DNA from: Craterostigma plantagineum
Taxonomy: Eukaryota; Streptophyta; Magnoliopsida; Lamiales; Linderniaceae
Reading direction: 5' to 3'
Assembly (NCBI GenBank): GCA_027422505.1
Contig: JAPQWV010000122.1
Span: 1 to 64,000 of the forward strand
DNA: 64,000 nucleotides
Shown: in pieces, positions 11,363-24,900 of the stretch
Layout: the number at the start of each line of letters is the position of its first letter
Position numbering within the stretch: the first letter of the stretch is position 1
Position numbers and translations under genes: made by a program
The notes under the pieces: model-generated
What the model saw: the letters and a program-made list of their open reading frames with translations, nothing else
Databases searched by the model: none
Told to the model about the DNA's origin: nothing

Positions 11363-12967
11363 TTAAGCTGCCGTATAATTTACCAAAACGGCCGTGTTCC
11401 CAACTATTGGCTGTAGCCTAGCGGCATTTTCCAGACGTTCCCACATTTCTTTCCTCTTCTGAATTTCAAACGCCTTTTGTTCTTCCTCTTCTTCGTACTT
11501 ATCAACGCAAGACGAGAAAAGGGCTCCATCCATGTCGGCGTGAATCTTCCTTACGTTTAACGTAAGGTTTAGGACAGCTTGGTTCCAATGGCTTTGCACG
11601 TTGGCTTCAAACGCTGGTAATACTATGGGAAGGATTTCTTGACGGTTTTGAACGATTAGATTGATGATTTGATCGTTGTTCCAAAGGAAGAGAGCTCTTT
11701 CAGCTACCTATATATGATACGACGGAAGAGAAGAATAAGATCGTGCGAAAAAGCTCCTATTTTTATGACAAAGTATAAAATCGAAATATGGTTGGCCCGT
11801 TGATCATGTATATCAATGAAAAAATGCTACTGTAAGAGCGACGAAAAGCACCTGAAAATGAGAGCTATTAATGCAGCGGCTTATGCGCGAAAATAACGGT
11901 ACCATAACCTCTTTGAACTCAGCCAAGTTAATGACGTCGAGAATTTCCTCTAATTCGCCCAAAAACATGACTTCTTTCTGGCAATTCGTGATTGGCCAAT
12001 ACTTCAAAAGCCTGAAATTACACTGCTCGCCAACCTCAGATCCTTCTCAATGAACTGACTCACGCAATAAGACAACTGCTGAAAATAAGAGCCCAAAGAC
12101 TTTGGCTTGTGAAGTGGAACGATTATCCTCGAAAGGAAGATTTTGTGCTCCTCTTTTAGAGGCAGAGCAAAGCCCGTGATTATGCTCCCAAAGATCTCCA
12201 ACAGCTCGGCGATCCCATTATGCCTCTCCGTCTCAAACATGAATCTGTAGAAAACGTTGCTTACACTTTTCCTTATGAACGGTCGGTGAACCATGAACCT
12301 TCCATATATCCTATGCAGAATGGCCTTCACGCAATCCCTTTCTCTGGGATCTTCAGAGTCAAACAGGTCGACGATTTTCACGATAAAGGCATGGTTCAGA
12401 TATTTCTTAGCCGATTTTGCTTCCAAGGAAGGTGAAGTAATAAACTTCAGCAGAAAATCGTAGACTAGCTGCAAGTGTGGCCAAGAAGGATCGAACATGG
12501 GCTCATCCTCGCTTTCATTTTCGCCCGAACCAGTAATTCCTGAACGATTATTGGTGCAAAGACACGAAACAAGTTGATGGAACACATTTTGCAAGAAGCC
12601 AAGATAGCTGGCTCGGTGAACTTTGGAGGGTTCTGTGATAAGAAATCGATAAGCTCATAAAGCGTAGCTCTTTTGAGCTCCTTTTCTTGGACATTCTTGG
12701 AAGGGTCTGAGAAATCGAAGACCACACTGCATAGGCTCAGCTTACTGATGAAAAGATTCATCTTTTCTGCACTTGGGACATCTTTGAAAGCTAGCAGAGG
12801 CTCAATTCCAGCAATCACGCTAGCTGGGAAAACTGCAGCTGAAGCTCTTTTACCACTTGCCCAGAACTAGAAGGTGATGAGCTAAACGCTAAATTAGGGT
12901 TCCTCGCAGCATCTTGATTTGATTTCTGGGATTTGCGAGGGAGTTTGCCGATAATCTGCTTCCACAT
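11363..12967 (-). CDS. PP2A B' (B56) regulatory subunit, two exons, three frameshifts
   Basis: Regulatory B'/B56 subunit of protein phosphatase 2A, the HEAT-like scaffold-binding subunit that selects substrates. It starts [15 protein letters not shown] at 12967. Exon 1 (12967-11852) contains [66 protein letters not shown] and [20 protein letters not shown]. It ends RCINSSHFQ at a GT donor. Exon 2 (11707-11363) continues [12 protein letters not shown] and ends [11 protein letters not shown]. The frame changes at about 12860, 12554 (CCC read as CC before NNRSG) and 12007 (T5 read as T4 before LKYWP). All three are in the direction expected for one lost base. Conservation on both sides argues that the gene is functional. 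Confidence 0.9.
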
Positions 12968-14726
12968 TTCGGCTTCGCTCAAATTCAGAAAAAAGGGCCA
13001 GAAAAAAGCGGGCAACTTTCTGCTTTCTTGGGTAGATTTAACACGCTTTTGAAGCGAAGAAGATGATGATGGAAACCTAGCCCAGATAAAATTAAAATGC
13101 ATGGAGGTTCAATTTGAATTTGGGGATCTGGGAAAAGGCAAGTGCTTGACTGAAATGGCTCATAAATTATCGTGCGTAAGTTACAAAATCTGAGATCTTT
13201 CAACAATTGAAGTAAAAGAAAAGAAGAGAGCTTAAACAGGTGACAGAAAATGTAAATGAGAAGAAAACTTGGAAAAAAAGATATCAACTGTGTGAATCCG
13301 TATGAACATTGATTGTACAATGATAGTTAAGAGCTACAAAGGACTTGCAATGAGTGTCAGAGAGGAGAACCTAGGATTCTCTAAATAGGGATATTAAAAA
13401 AAAGAAAACAAAACTTGAAGACACACACATGCAGATTTACAGAGAAAGGTTGGATCTTCAGTTACAAGATACACATGCATGCTTGTCATATATGTCAAGA
13501 ATTAAGATCATGCATATGAACTTGTCATTTGATGGGTCGGAGAGTTGGCTTCAAATATACAAATGAATTCAACATAAAGAATTGCTTCTTTTTTCCCTTA
13601 AACAAATGCAGAAAATTATTGTACTTTTCACATCATGTCGTTGCAGAATCCATCATCCATGTCATATATATGGGGTTTTTCTTAAGTTTTATCTTATGGG
13701 CCTTTCATTCTTACAACGAATAGTATCAAATGGGCCATTTATTCAAACATATGTCAACTAGAGTGTGATCTATGTGGACCTCATTTACATTTCATGTGGA
13801 CCTAATTCGCTATCCGTAAATAGTTTTATTCACAAAAAAATCATCTCTTTTTTTGAGGAAAAAAAAAAAATAATATAACACATTTCGGCAATTATTATTT
13901 TAAATATAGCATTCATAATGACGTGTACAAGGTCGAATTATAATTAAAAATGCTTCATTATTAGAATATTCCAATGTGAGTAGATGAAGCCAAGCATATA
14001 TAACACATAGACCTCTTCTTTGTGTGACACGGCAATTACTTATCTTATAAAATAAAACTGCAAAAAGTAAATGGTTACGGTGTCTATGATATTTAAAAAT
14101 AAATAAACAAAAAATTTGAGGAAGTAGAATTCCATTCGGATTTGTTTGATCGATCAAAAAGGTTCTCAGAGCTTTCATCAGTGGAAAGGAAACCACAAAC
14201 AATTGGAAAAGGGGGAAATCTGGGAAAAGCTCGCCGGAACTCGTAATTTGCTAACCCTAGCTATACTGTTGTTGTCTAGTGGCATGGCATAATCGTTTGG
14301 GCTTTAGGTTTGTGATTACTTTGCATTGTCGGTTTTCCATTTGTTGAGTTATCTTTCCTCTCGGTGACGTGATACTTCTTTATCTTCCTTCAAATCGTGA
14401 CGATGGTCAACTGTCTAATGAAGTTATTGATCTACGCTCCCCTTCATACCTGTAGTTTTTTTTTTTTTCAATCTTCAGCTTGAGGCAGATTAGTTGCTAT
14501 GATTTATTGGGATGTTGTTGATATACTTTTCAAAAAATAGATTTCCTAGAGTGAGTTCTGAACAATATTTCACTGACAGTTTGCATTTTGGGATCAAGGA
14601 GGTACTGAAGGATTAGCAAAGAAAATTGGCCCATGGTTTCGGAACTTGGTATTCGGTTTGTGGATTTGGATGGCTTTTCCTGTTCTTGGACTACATCGTA
14701 AGAGCCAAGATATACTCCCTCTGCTA
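12968..14726. other. divergent upstream region of PP2A B' and RING E3 genes
   Basis: This carries the 5' leaders and promoters of two divergently transcribed genes. Open frames here are short and unconvincing. An in-frame extension upstream of MWKQ exists, but family N-termini favour the internal Met. Confidence 0.45.
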
Positions 14727-16295
14727 ATGGAGCGCCCAGAGACCCGTAATGACAATGAACACGTTATTGACATCACAAATAACAGCGATGCATCGTCATC
14801 GTCTAATTCATCGCACGAAAGAAGGTCCAGCATTTTGGACCAGCAACGTGGCCAAGATCCCCAACCTAATAGTTCTAGGGGTCCTAATTACCAACCTCCA
14901 GTCTTCTCAGGTGGTGGATCTTCCAACACAAGGAGTTCGTCCTTAATCCGAAGAGCAAACAGTCGAAACCGTCAGAGAAGCCCAATTAATTCTGTTTTGT
15001 GGATATCTGTGGAGCTACTGTTGACAGTCGGTCAAATTATTGCAGCTATTATCGTGCTATCCTTGTCTAAGCACGAAAAGCCAAGAGCTCCTTTAGAGAG
15101 CGTGGATTGTGGGCTATGCGTCTGGTTGTGTATCGATCCTTCCACTTCTATATTGGCGCTTTAGATATCGAAACCTGGGAACTGAACAGGACCCATCTCA
15201 GCACCGTCAGGATTCATTGTTTGGCAACAATTCTTCTGGCCATTTGACTCGGAGAACCGTGGAAGAGGAAGATGGTAGGACTTCTAGTGCAACAACCAGA
15301 GGGAGTCAAAGCAATAGACCTCACCCTAGGTATTCATGAATTTCAAGTCTGCCTTGTAAATATTGGGATGGGATACATGTGTAGTCTGTTTGATTGAGAA
15401 AAAGTACTTGCTTGGTCTTTAGGGTATGCTTCTGTATTGTAGAATGCTAAGAACTTCGGCTTTTGCTGCAGGCTGAAAGCCTTTGCCGAATATTTGAAGA
15501 TGGCTCTAGATTGCTTCTTTGCTGTTTGGTTTGTGGTTGGAAATGTGTGGATTTTCGGAGGCCATTCAACGGCAGATGGAGCGCCTCAGTTGTACAGGTG
15601 CTTTTTTAGAACTTATTCCTCAGTAAAGTTAACTTTTTCTTTCCTCCAGATTTTGTGTGCTGATGCATTTACTATCTACTTAAAACAGGTTATGCATCGT
15701 ATTCCTCACTTTTAGTTGCATTGGATACGCAATGCCTTTCATTTTGTGCGCGACAATCTGCTGCTGCCTACCATGTATCATCTCTGTCTTGGGCTTCAGG
15801 GAAGATCTGTCTCACAACAGAGGAGCCACGCAAGATTCGATCAATTCTCTGCCCACTTATAAATTTAAGACGAAGAAAACAAAACCAAGAGCGACAAGGA
15901 GAGTGGCTCGAGCTCTGGCGAAGGCGGGGTAATAGCTTCTGGGACTGAGAAAGAACGAGCAATATCGGGAGAGGATGCAGTAAGCACACGGTTTACCTGT
16001 CCTTTTTGACGTCGAAATAATCATCATTAACAACCTATTAGTTCAATTCCAATACGCTCGACTAGAGTAACGTTGCGGTGCATCATCGCAGGTCTGTTGT
16101 ATCTGCCTGGCGAAATACGTGAACAACGACGAACTCAAGGAGCTTCCATGCTGTCATTTCTTCCACAAGGATTGCGTGGATAAATGGCTGAAAATTAACG
16201 CCACTTGTCCGCTGTGCAAAGCAGAGGTCGGCGAAACGCTCTTCGGTTCGTTAACGGAGACAACTGCAAATCTCCGAAATGGCACTATGTTATGA
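14727..16295 (+). CDS. membrane RING-H2 E3 ubiquitin ligase (At1g12760/At1g63170-like)
   Basis: RING-type ubiquitin ligase with multiple membrane helices. It starts MERPETRNDNEHVIDI at 14727. Exons: 14727-15329, 15472-15597, 15689-15979 and 16092-16295. A Ser-rich N-terminus is followed by hydrophobic segments (SVLWISVELLLTVGQIIAAI, a WIVGYASGCVSILPLLYWRF segment, LDCFFAVWFVVGNVWIF, and GYAMPFILCATICCCLPCI). The C-terminal RING-H2 (C3H2C3) uses CCIC, LPCCHFFHKDC and CPLC. It ends NGTML before TGA. Two frame breaks occur: near 15098 one extra base separates ...APL from WIVGYASG, and at 15926-15929 GGGG should be GGGGG before VIASGTEKERA. The second fits the homopolymer-loss pattern of the window. 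Substrates are unknown. Confidence 0.88.
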
Positions 16296-16627
16296 CTTGT
16301 GTATTTGATCTCTCCTTTTATTTTTATTCGGTGCCGTCTTGATAGCTTATCGGTCTTCATTTAAGCTTTGTTTGAGTTGCTAAATGTATGCCATACTTCT
16401 GAAACTTCAAGAAAAGCGCAGCTTGGAACGAAGAATCTGCAAATATTAAAATTGTTTCTTGTATAATATCTTTTATGCAAATTTGTCAAGGAATATGTCA
16501 GGTGGTTAGGGTCATGAAATGAGTTTAAATCCACTTGAACATTTTTATCATCGTAGTCTAAGTTGACTAGAATGAGATATACTAAAATGGACCTTTTTAT
16601 AAAAGAAATAGAAAACATTTGACGACA

Positions 16628-17042
16628 TTTACACATAAATACCTAATAGAATAAAATTTTTACACATAGGTACCAATGTCAGTAAATTTACAGATAGGTA
16701 CCCGATTTAATTTTTACCAGTTTCTTCAGTCATGTCGTACCTTCCTCTGTGTCCTGTGGCGTACCATAACATGTTGATATAGGGTACCTAAATGTGTTTG
16801 TACGGCGTACCTATGTTTTAAACAGGGCGTGTCTAAATGTGCTAATATGGCGTAGCATTTTCTATTATATAGGGTACCAGATGTGTTGATATATAGGATA
16901 TCCGAATGTGTTGTATAGCGTACCTGCGGCAGATCGGGTACCTATCTGCAAAAAATTTATTCTGTTAGTTACCTACATATAAAAAAATCTTACAGGGTGC
17001 TAAATGACAAGTTTTTTTTACAGAGGGGTATTTATGTGTAAA
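16628..17042 (-). repeat. GGTACC-rich MITE-like element with terminal inverted repeats, copy 2
   Basis: It begins TTTACACATAAATACC and ends with the exact reverse complement, GGTATTTATGTGTAAA. The interior has the same GGTACC/GGTACG modules as copies 1 and 3, in inverse order. No open frame of note. A target duplication is not obvious (ACA on the left, GAC on the right), so the exact ends or family remain uncertain. Confidence 0.7.
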
Positions 17043-18124
17043 GACCTCAAGATTTGATATATATATCTCTCAATTGTTTGATTTTTATCACCGTGAGGTT
17101 TTTCTAGAATAATTTTACTTATTGGACTTATTTTAAAGAAAATTATCACCTCCGTACGTCGTCCACATGTGAATAATAAATATGAATTTTCTTTAAAATT
17201 CACGTGTTGGAGATGACGACTTATGTTTGCAATGGATATGAGATGATCTATGGAGGTGTTGACGGCGTTGAGAATCGAAAAAAAAAAAAAAAAATTGAGA
17301 GATTTGCTTATGGTGCTCACGGTAGGTGGGCACCATAGCAAATATCAGATAAGTATATATAGTATAGATATTATAGATTATAACATTGAGTACAATTCAA
17401 GTTCTGTTACAAGATTTGGACTGAAAGCCTACAATACGAGATTGTAGTAATCGATTTAGAATAAATGAGGCCCATAAAAGGTAGGCCCATGTCGGGTCTA
17501 ATTGGACCATAGCTGATGGCCCAATAACGATAGTAGGGTAGATTCGTAATTAGGTGTTGCGTTGTCTCCCCTGGATGACGCACGACAAACGTTTTCTTCA
17601 CTTTTCTTGTCTCCGATCTTTGTTATCTTAGTCTTGAATGATGTCGATTTACGTTATCCCCCGTTTACTTTGATTTACGGACTTCCGATGCATTCCTGGC
17701 GCTGATAAAGAGGCTGCGGATGTACGTGCGACGTGTTCTGTATCTGCTAATCGAGACGCGGTTGTTTTATTAAGCTCGTTGAAGGCAGGGCACTCGATTC
17801 TAGTTTCTGTTTCTGTGAGATTTTCTTTCTCGATTTTATTGTTGTTTTTTCCTCCATCAAATGTACGTGTTTTTCCAGCTTCCGATCGTGATACTGGATG
17901 CTTGGTGCGATATTGTTTAAATATGTTATGCTTTTTTTTTTCTCTTTGCGTGGGTCGTTGTTTGGTTTTTCCCCTTGCAGCACTGCACCACTTTTCGTTG
18001 GCTTATGTTTAAGATTCCAGGCCGTTGTTGAGTACAACCACTCTGGGTTCGTGAAATTATATTGGGCGTCGGCCACGACTGATTATTTTTTTTTTTTCAA
18101 TTTCTAAAAGGTTGCGTCTCTGGG
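17043..18124. other. upstream region of SUVH gene
   Basis: AT-rich promoter and leader region. An A-run lies at about 17280-17294. No other gene recognised. The short T-runs around 17934 and 18085 fit a leader intron, but I cannot fix its ends. Confidence 0.4.
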
Positions 18125-21100
18125 ATGATTTCAAGCAAGCGGCATCTGGAAAATGGAGGTTTGTTCAAGTATAAGACAAGGAAAGTGTCTGCCACCCGAG
18201 ATTTTCCACCTAATTGTGGCCCAAATGCAGTGCGAGTTGATTCAAAACTGGATGAAACTGCCCCTACTGGAGTTTTTGTATTGGAGGGTATTGGTGCTGA
18301 AAGTTCTCAGGTGACTAAAAGTGTTTTGGGAGATGATGCTCTGAATCCTATAACTATTTCCGAGATAGAAAATGGTGCGGGTTTTGAGATTGGGGGTCAA
18401 TCGCGTCAAGTGCTGAACAGTCCTGACAATGGAGCTGGGATGTTAGGGATTCTTGGGGAAAAGATTGTGGTAGATCCCAATTCCATAGAGAATTTGGTTG
18501 TAGAAGCTGGACCACTTGAAGGAGCAGTAAGTAAATCTGTTATTGAAGGAAGGGTTCGGTCATCTGATGCGTTGGTTGGCATTACAGCAATGGAAATGGA
18601 TGGTTTTCCAAACGACATTGATGACTTAATGACCGCAAATGAACTCGTCGAGCTTATGAGGTTTGATGACAAGAAGAGTGATTTCCCTAAGAAAGACATT
18701 GACGGTAAAGGTGAGATGGTGGCCAAAGAATCAGATGACACGGGCGATTTGGCTTTGGCAAAATCAACATCAGATGCTAATGCATCTGCTCATAAAGAGC
18801 TCGTTGCTGGTATTCCCCAATCTTTACCTGCAGCGTCTGGTTGTGTGAGGCCAAAAGAAAAATTCCGTAAGAGAAGAGTTTCTGCTATTCGCGACTTCCC
18901 TCCTCACTGTGGGCCCAATGCTGTCTTACCAACTGAAGAAAATGAACAGGCGCCGACTTTAGGAAAAGATTGTTCTGCTGAACGGCCTCCACAACAAATG
19001 GTTGGAGAAAAGGAAGTAGGTGTTGAGCATGCGTCAGTGACCATGTCCAAGAAAGTTATGGATCAAAGCGTTGATTATGCCCAAGAAACAGTTGAAAGAG
19101 AGAGTGTTCTTCAATCGCCGAAAAGGAATGATCAAGAAAGGTCTCAGCAGACAAGCTCTACCTTGGGGAACGAACCACACAGGGAGGTTGTACATGGGTT
19201 GATGGCTGCACCCAATTGTCCACACAGGAAAGAAATAGCCAAGTCAAGTTCAGACGATACAGTGTGTGGGTCCGAAGCAAGGCAGAAGAATTTATCTCGT
19301 AAAAAAAAATCGAAATCTGTCGAAACGAAAACTACAGCTGCAGCAGATTCTTCAGGAGGAACACATACAGATAAACCCACATTTTCTGATTCCCGTGAAG
19401 TCGATTCAAATCTCATCTCATCAGAGTTCACCCACGAGGAACACCACAGCGTGGAGAATTTAGCTAGTAAAAAAAAATCGAAATCTGTTGAAACGAAAAC
19501 TACAGCTGCAGCAGATTCTTCAGGAGGAACACATACAGATAAACCCACATTTTCTGATTCCCGTGAAGTCGATTCAAATCTCATCTCATCAGAGTTCACC
19601 CACGAGGAACACCACAGTGTGTGCGACCAGCAGCCCCTTGCAATCATTCCCCTTTCTGTATATGATCCCAATGATGAGGAACCCAATGAAAAGGCCATCA
19701 TCGTCGCTCCCCGCGAAATGTATCCACAAGCAGAACGAGCGCAACAAAAGAGACGAAGAGATCATATCGGCGACAGAAGGGCAAGGTTGTGGCCAAAAAA
19801 AGTAAACCCCCATCATTCGCAGAATCTAATAACACTTCCTACGATGAAGAGGGTGTAGATACGGGCGATGCAGCGTACCAAGAAAACTCATCTGCGAACA
19901 AAATGCAAGACATAGACGTCAGCTTGCCTCCCTTCGGCCCTTCTTCAAGCTCAGGCACAACGACGCTCGCCACAAAGTTCGAGAAACGCTCAGGCTCTTC
20001 AACACCATATGCAGAAAGCTCTTGCAGAGGGAAGAATCGAAATCAGCCCAGGTCGCCCCGTCCTCCAACTCGAAAAAAGTAGCCAGCAGATTCGACCTCA
20101 TGACGGCGAAGATCATCAAGGAGAAGAAGAAGGAAGTCAACACCGAGAAGAAGATCATCGGGAAAGTCCCAGGCGTCGAAGTAGGCGACGAGTTTCAGTA
20201 CAGAGTCGAGCTCGCCCTCGTGGGGATTCACAGCCCTTACCAAGGAGGCATAGATCGCACGACGTACGAAGGCGTCCCAGTCGCCACTAGCATCGTCGCC
20301 TCGGGCGCCTACGAAGACGACGTAGAGCACGCCGAGGAGCTCTACTACTGTGGCTCGGGCGGGCAAACGGTTGGGGGCAAGAAAAAGATGCCCGAGGATC
20401 AAAAGCTCGAGCGCGGGAATCTCGCCCTGAGTAACAGCATAGCCAAGCGCACCCCAGTTCGAGTCGTACGAGGCTGGAAGGAGACGAGGCTTGCGGACCC
20501 ACAGGACACCAGGCCGAAAGTAGTCACCACGTACGTCTACGACGGCCTATATACAGTGGTCGACTGTACGACCCAAGAACGCGATAATCGGAAGATTTTC
20601 ATGTTCAAGCTCGTGAGGAACCCGGGTCAACCCGAGCTCGCCTGGAAGGAGCTTAAGAAGGCGAACCGCTCCAAGACCCGACCCGGGACCTGCGTCAGCG
20701 ATATCTCGCGGGGAAAAGAGCTGACAGCAATAGCAGCCGTGAACACTGTGGACAACGAAAAACCGCCCACTTTCATCTACACGGCTAAGATGATGTACCC
20801 AAATTGGCTAAAGCTGAACCCACCCCATGGCTGCAGCTGCTCGGGGAGGTGCTCAGATTCGAGGAAATGTCGGTGTGCGGCTAAGAACGGGGGAGAGATT
20901 CCCTACAACCATAACGGGGCGATCGTCGAGACCAAGCCCATCGTTTACGAATGCGGGCCCCACTGCAAGTGCCCGCCTTCTTGCTACAACAGAGTGAGCC
21001 AGCGTGGGGTTAGGCTTCAGCTCGAGATTTTCAAGACTGAGAAGAGAGGTTGGGGACTGAGGCCGCTCGCCTCGGTACCTTCTGGAAGCTTCATTTGCGA

Positions 21101-21508
21101 GTATTCGGGGAGCTTCTCCAGGACAAGGAAGCCGAGGAGAGGGTAGGGAACGACGAGTACCTCTTTGATATCGGCCATAACTACCAAGAAAACACTCTGA
21201 GTTCCGAGGAGCAGGCGAGCTTGGCCGAAGAAGGTGGGTATACGATCGACGCTGCTCAGTATGGCAACGTTGGGAGGTTTATTAACCATAGCTGTTCGCC
21301 TAATGTTTACGCCCAGTATGTGATTTACGATCACGATGATAAGAAGATGCCTCATGTGATGCTTTTCGCCATGGAGAACATTCCTCCTCTTCAAGAGCTG
21401 ACGTATCATTATAATTACTCGGTGGATCAGATTAGGGACGCCGATGGGAATATTAAGGTTAAGAAGTGTTATTGCGGTAGCGCTGTTTGTAATGGCAGGT
21501 TGTACTGA
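18125..21508 (+). CDS. SUVH5/6-type histone H3K9 methyltransferase, intronless
   Basis: SU(VAR)3-9 homologue that methylates H3K9 and reads methylated DNA through its SRA domain, linking CMT3 non-CG methylation to silencing. About 1,128 codons, intronless as in SUVH5/6. It starts MISSKRHLENGG. The long N-terminus holds two copies of an RDFPP[NH]CGPNAV motif (near 18200 and 18890) and a tandem duplication. The SRA/YDG domain spans about 20160-20500 (GDEFQYRVELALVGIHSPYQ ... ERGNLALSNSI). Pre-SET Cys clusters run about 20830-21000 (CSCSGRCSDSRKCRC, CGPHCKCPPSCYNR). The SET domain follows, with RGWGLRP, GNVGRFINHSCSPNVY and YHYNYSVD, then a post-SET CYCGSAVCNGRLY. Three frame breaks each equal one lost base: about 19790, about 20030, and 21107-21110, where TCGGGG should have five Gs before GELLQDKEAEE. 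Confidence 0.93.
19287..19622 (+). repeat. in-frame 168-base tandem duplication inside SUVH
   Basis: Two head-to-tail copies (about 19287-19454 and 19455-19622), nearly identical by eye. Each encodes 56 residues containing KKKSKSVETKTTAAADSSGG and ending EFTHEEHHSV. The differences seen are mostly silent (for example GTC/GTT and AGC/AGT). It is a recent in-frame internal duplication in the disordered N-terminal region, or an assembly artefact. Confidence 0.85.
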
Positions 21509-21923
21509 GGCGTTCGCCGGACGGGCGGGCGGGACGATGGTTTTTGTCTGAAGGAGAACTGTTATGTTTTGAGATGTTTTAGTGTTCGGATTGGATAGCT
21601 TTTCAAGTTAAGTTATACAGAATGGGTTGGGTGAGCAGATAAATGATTGTTATCAAATGGATTTGTCAATTGGGTTATTTAATCGATCATTTTACATGGT
21701 GAATTGTGTGTTAATTATTGTAATTTTGGACCAAAACGTAAATAAAGTAAATTGAGGGAGGATTCTGAAAAGCGCTCTGAAATGAAATTAGCAACAACGT
21801 TTTAGGCGGGAAAGAGCTTATTTACTTTAGGTAAAACCACTGCAACGCAATCGACTATTCGCGCCCTGATAATTCCCAATTTTATCGCCGTAAAAAAAAT
21901 CGTAAAGTATCTTGGGCGGGCAT

Positions 21924-24900
21924 ATGTCTGCAAACGGAACCATGACTGAAGCTCACCAAGCGACGGAGCTAGACGCAGACGTTACGTTGATCTCCAACTC
22001 GCCGTCAGGAGATGTCGAGCAGTTCCGTACGATGCTACGCCAGCGTTGGGAGTTGGCTTCTGTTCTCAATTTCATCCGCGTAATTTTAGCTTTCGTTTTC
22101 GCTGTTCTTTCTTTTTTTTTGTTTGTGTGTGTTAAGCAGGTAATGGTTGGTTGTTCACGGTGAAAGTGCAGGTGTTTCAGCCGCTTATTGGTGGGGAATT
22201 GAAGATGTCAGCCGAGGACATTGAAACCGCACTGATTGAGCAGAACGATGCACTTGCCAAGCTTCACATAGCGATTTTAAAGGTTTTCCTCTCGTTTGAT
22301 TGGTTTTTCTCGTGTTACGTGAGAACAGGTTTTTGGGTTTAACTGTTTGAGATGAGAGTTTTCTTCACGTTGCGAGTTGGAGTTATTATTTTATTTTTGC
22401 CCCGTATTGCTAGGGGGACATTTTTTCTTGAAACTTTGAGCTTTTGATCAACTCGCTCATCGTGTTGCTTAAATCAGAATAGTCCTAGTGAATTTTGTAT
22501 GCATGAAACTATGACTATTTACTTCAATAACAGATAAGGCTATAAGGTTGATTGATCAATTTTTAGCTGCTTGAACTTGGTTGATTCTACAATGCACTCC
22601 TGGAATATTTTTCTGTTTATCACTCATATTTGTTGCTGGTCTTTATATGTAACAATGTGCACCTGAGATATGATGTACTCTTGAAATCGTGCCTCTCGGA
22701 TTTACGTCAGTAAAAACGTAAGTACGTGTGAAATTCATAGTTGACCTTAAATAGTTGGTGAATCTAATAATTGCATAGTGATTATTCTAACATGGTTGCT
22801 TGAATTAATTTAGTGATACTGCTTTTACAGGGAGTTGTTCGAGATAGTAAAACTCTAAAGGAACCCGATGCTTGGATGGTTGCTCTCGCTAAGACACTAG
22901 CAAAATGGTGGCGTTGGGTGAGTCTAACAGTAAAGTTTTGTGATATGTCATATGTAGGAAACTGCCACAGGCATTGATGCAAATGTTCTTATTTGCAGGT
23001 CGGTGAAGGGAATTTCCCTTTAACAGGAGCAAAAGGGTATGCATTGGATGATTTTCCAGTACTATAGTTTCTAGCATCACGATTCTTCTCGCCCTTCTGA
23101 TAGTGCTATCTAACATGCACAGGAATGAAATATCTATATATAAGGAACTTGATCCAACAACTCGTCTACAAATTCTTAAAGCCCTTTGTGAAGTTCGCGT
23201 TGATGTACTTATCTGGAATCTTTCCTCCTTTATTTCTATAATTTTTGGTGCACATATCAGGCTTTCTACCGTATTTGTGGTTGGCCTTTATTTATCGATA
23301 GTTGCCTTTCTATTCAGTGCTGCACTTCAAAGTTCAGAAGCGGTTCAATTTTTCTATAATATCGATTGTTTACGATTTTTTGTGTGCAGCAATATGATGC
23401 CATTGACTTTATCAATGAAGAAACTAGAAATAGTGGTGGAGCCTCTAAGTTCAAAAAAGAGAAGCTTGTAGATGATGGAAATGGAATTGCATTCTGGTAT
23501 ATAATTCTACGTGTATATGGAGTTGTTTGAGCTTATTGCTAATGTTTGTAACTTAGTATCATTTTAGGTATGATGGAGATGAAGTTATCGGCCACAGGCT
23601 ATACAAGGAGGTTAAATCATTGAAAAATGAGAGGCTTACCCCTCAGCCTATCATCTCTCAGTGGTACACTCTTGCTACTAATCTTGAAGAATTCAGAAAC
23701 ATCAAGGTATGCCCTATTGTATACTTATTTGTTTTTTTTTTTTTTTTGCATCTAGAATGTATTAACTTCAATTGTTGGGATATTAGGACGATTATTCATC
23801 CAGCAAATTTAGATGGGAGGTTGCTGTCAGTGAGTCTCTGGAAGCTAATATCATTCCAGTTCTTGAAAAGCAATGGAAGGTCAATAATATTTATTTTTAG
23901 TTGTTGCATCTGCATGTCGCTTTGACTTTATAGGAGTTGAATGATCTTGAATTACTGCATTTAACAGAAAAAACAAAAAGCAAAGATGCAGAAGGAGAGA
24001 GAACTGATGATGTTGAATGGTTTCCGTAATTCAGGGATAACTAGGTCTCGCCGTGGGGTCAAGGATGTTGATTATAAATTTGGTAATGGTAGTTTTCAGT
24101 TTGTTGTGTTTGCTGCAATAGGAAGGCATTTCTTGCTGCTAATTGTGGCAAACTGCCACGGTTAAAAGATTACAGGATATGCAATTGCAAACTTATTAGT
24201 TGAAATCAGACAAAATTTTCACAATATACTTATTAAGTGGTTGTATGTCCACTATGTACCAAATCTCCACACTTACTACTATCTGACTTTTGTAACCTTC
24301 AACCATGTTGCAGATCACTATGATAGAGCCATTAGTGAGGCCATTCGATTTACTAAGTAAGTATTGCCAACTTTGCATGTCTTTCCTTCTTTGATAGAAG
24401 ATGATTGACAAATAGGCATGGAAGACTATCAGACTCATGTTGGTTTGTATTGGTGCTATGTTTGTTGTTTCTTTCGCTGGTTTCCGTTACGAAGTGAAAA
24501 ATGAAAAGCACCATCACTGTCTGAATTTTCTTATCTTTTTGAACACAAACTATGTTTATTTAACCACTGACATATATATACGATTCATCTCTGTTTGGGG
24601 TGAACTTGATTTATGCAATCAATTTCTTTTGTGCTACAGCAAAAGAAAGACTGGCGAGGAACAAAATCTAGAAGGGAAAGAGAGCCAAGGTGGAAAGAAG
24701 ACTGTAACCACCTCAAGTGGATCAGATTATTCGAAGACTAGCTCGCATAATAGTGAATCCACTGATAGTGATACCGAGCACAACAGTCATGCGGAAAATG
24801 AAAATGCAAGCAAGAAACGAGAGCAAGGTAACGCCAAAGATAATGCTAAGTTAATCCACAGGCCGAGAGGTTCGCGCTTTAGTAAGAGGCTAGCTGGAAT

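Noticed and set aside
12968..13102. In-frame N-terminal extension of the PP2A B' subunit from an ATG at 13102
   Set aside because: The internal [12 protein letters not shown] start matches B' family N-termini; the extension looks like leader sequence.
19144..19701. 185-codon antisense frame opposite SUVH
   Set aside because: It is a shadow of the coding strand, lengthened by the tandem duplication, and has no family features.
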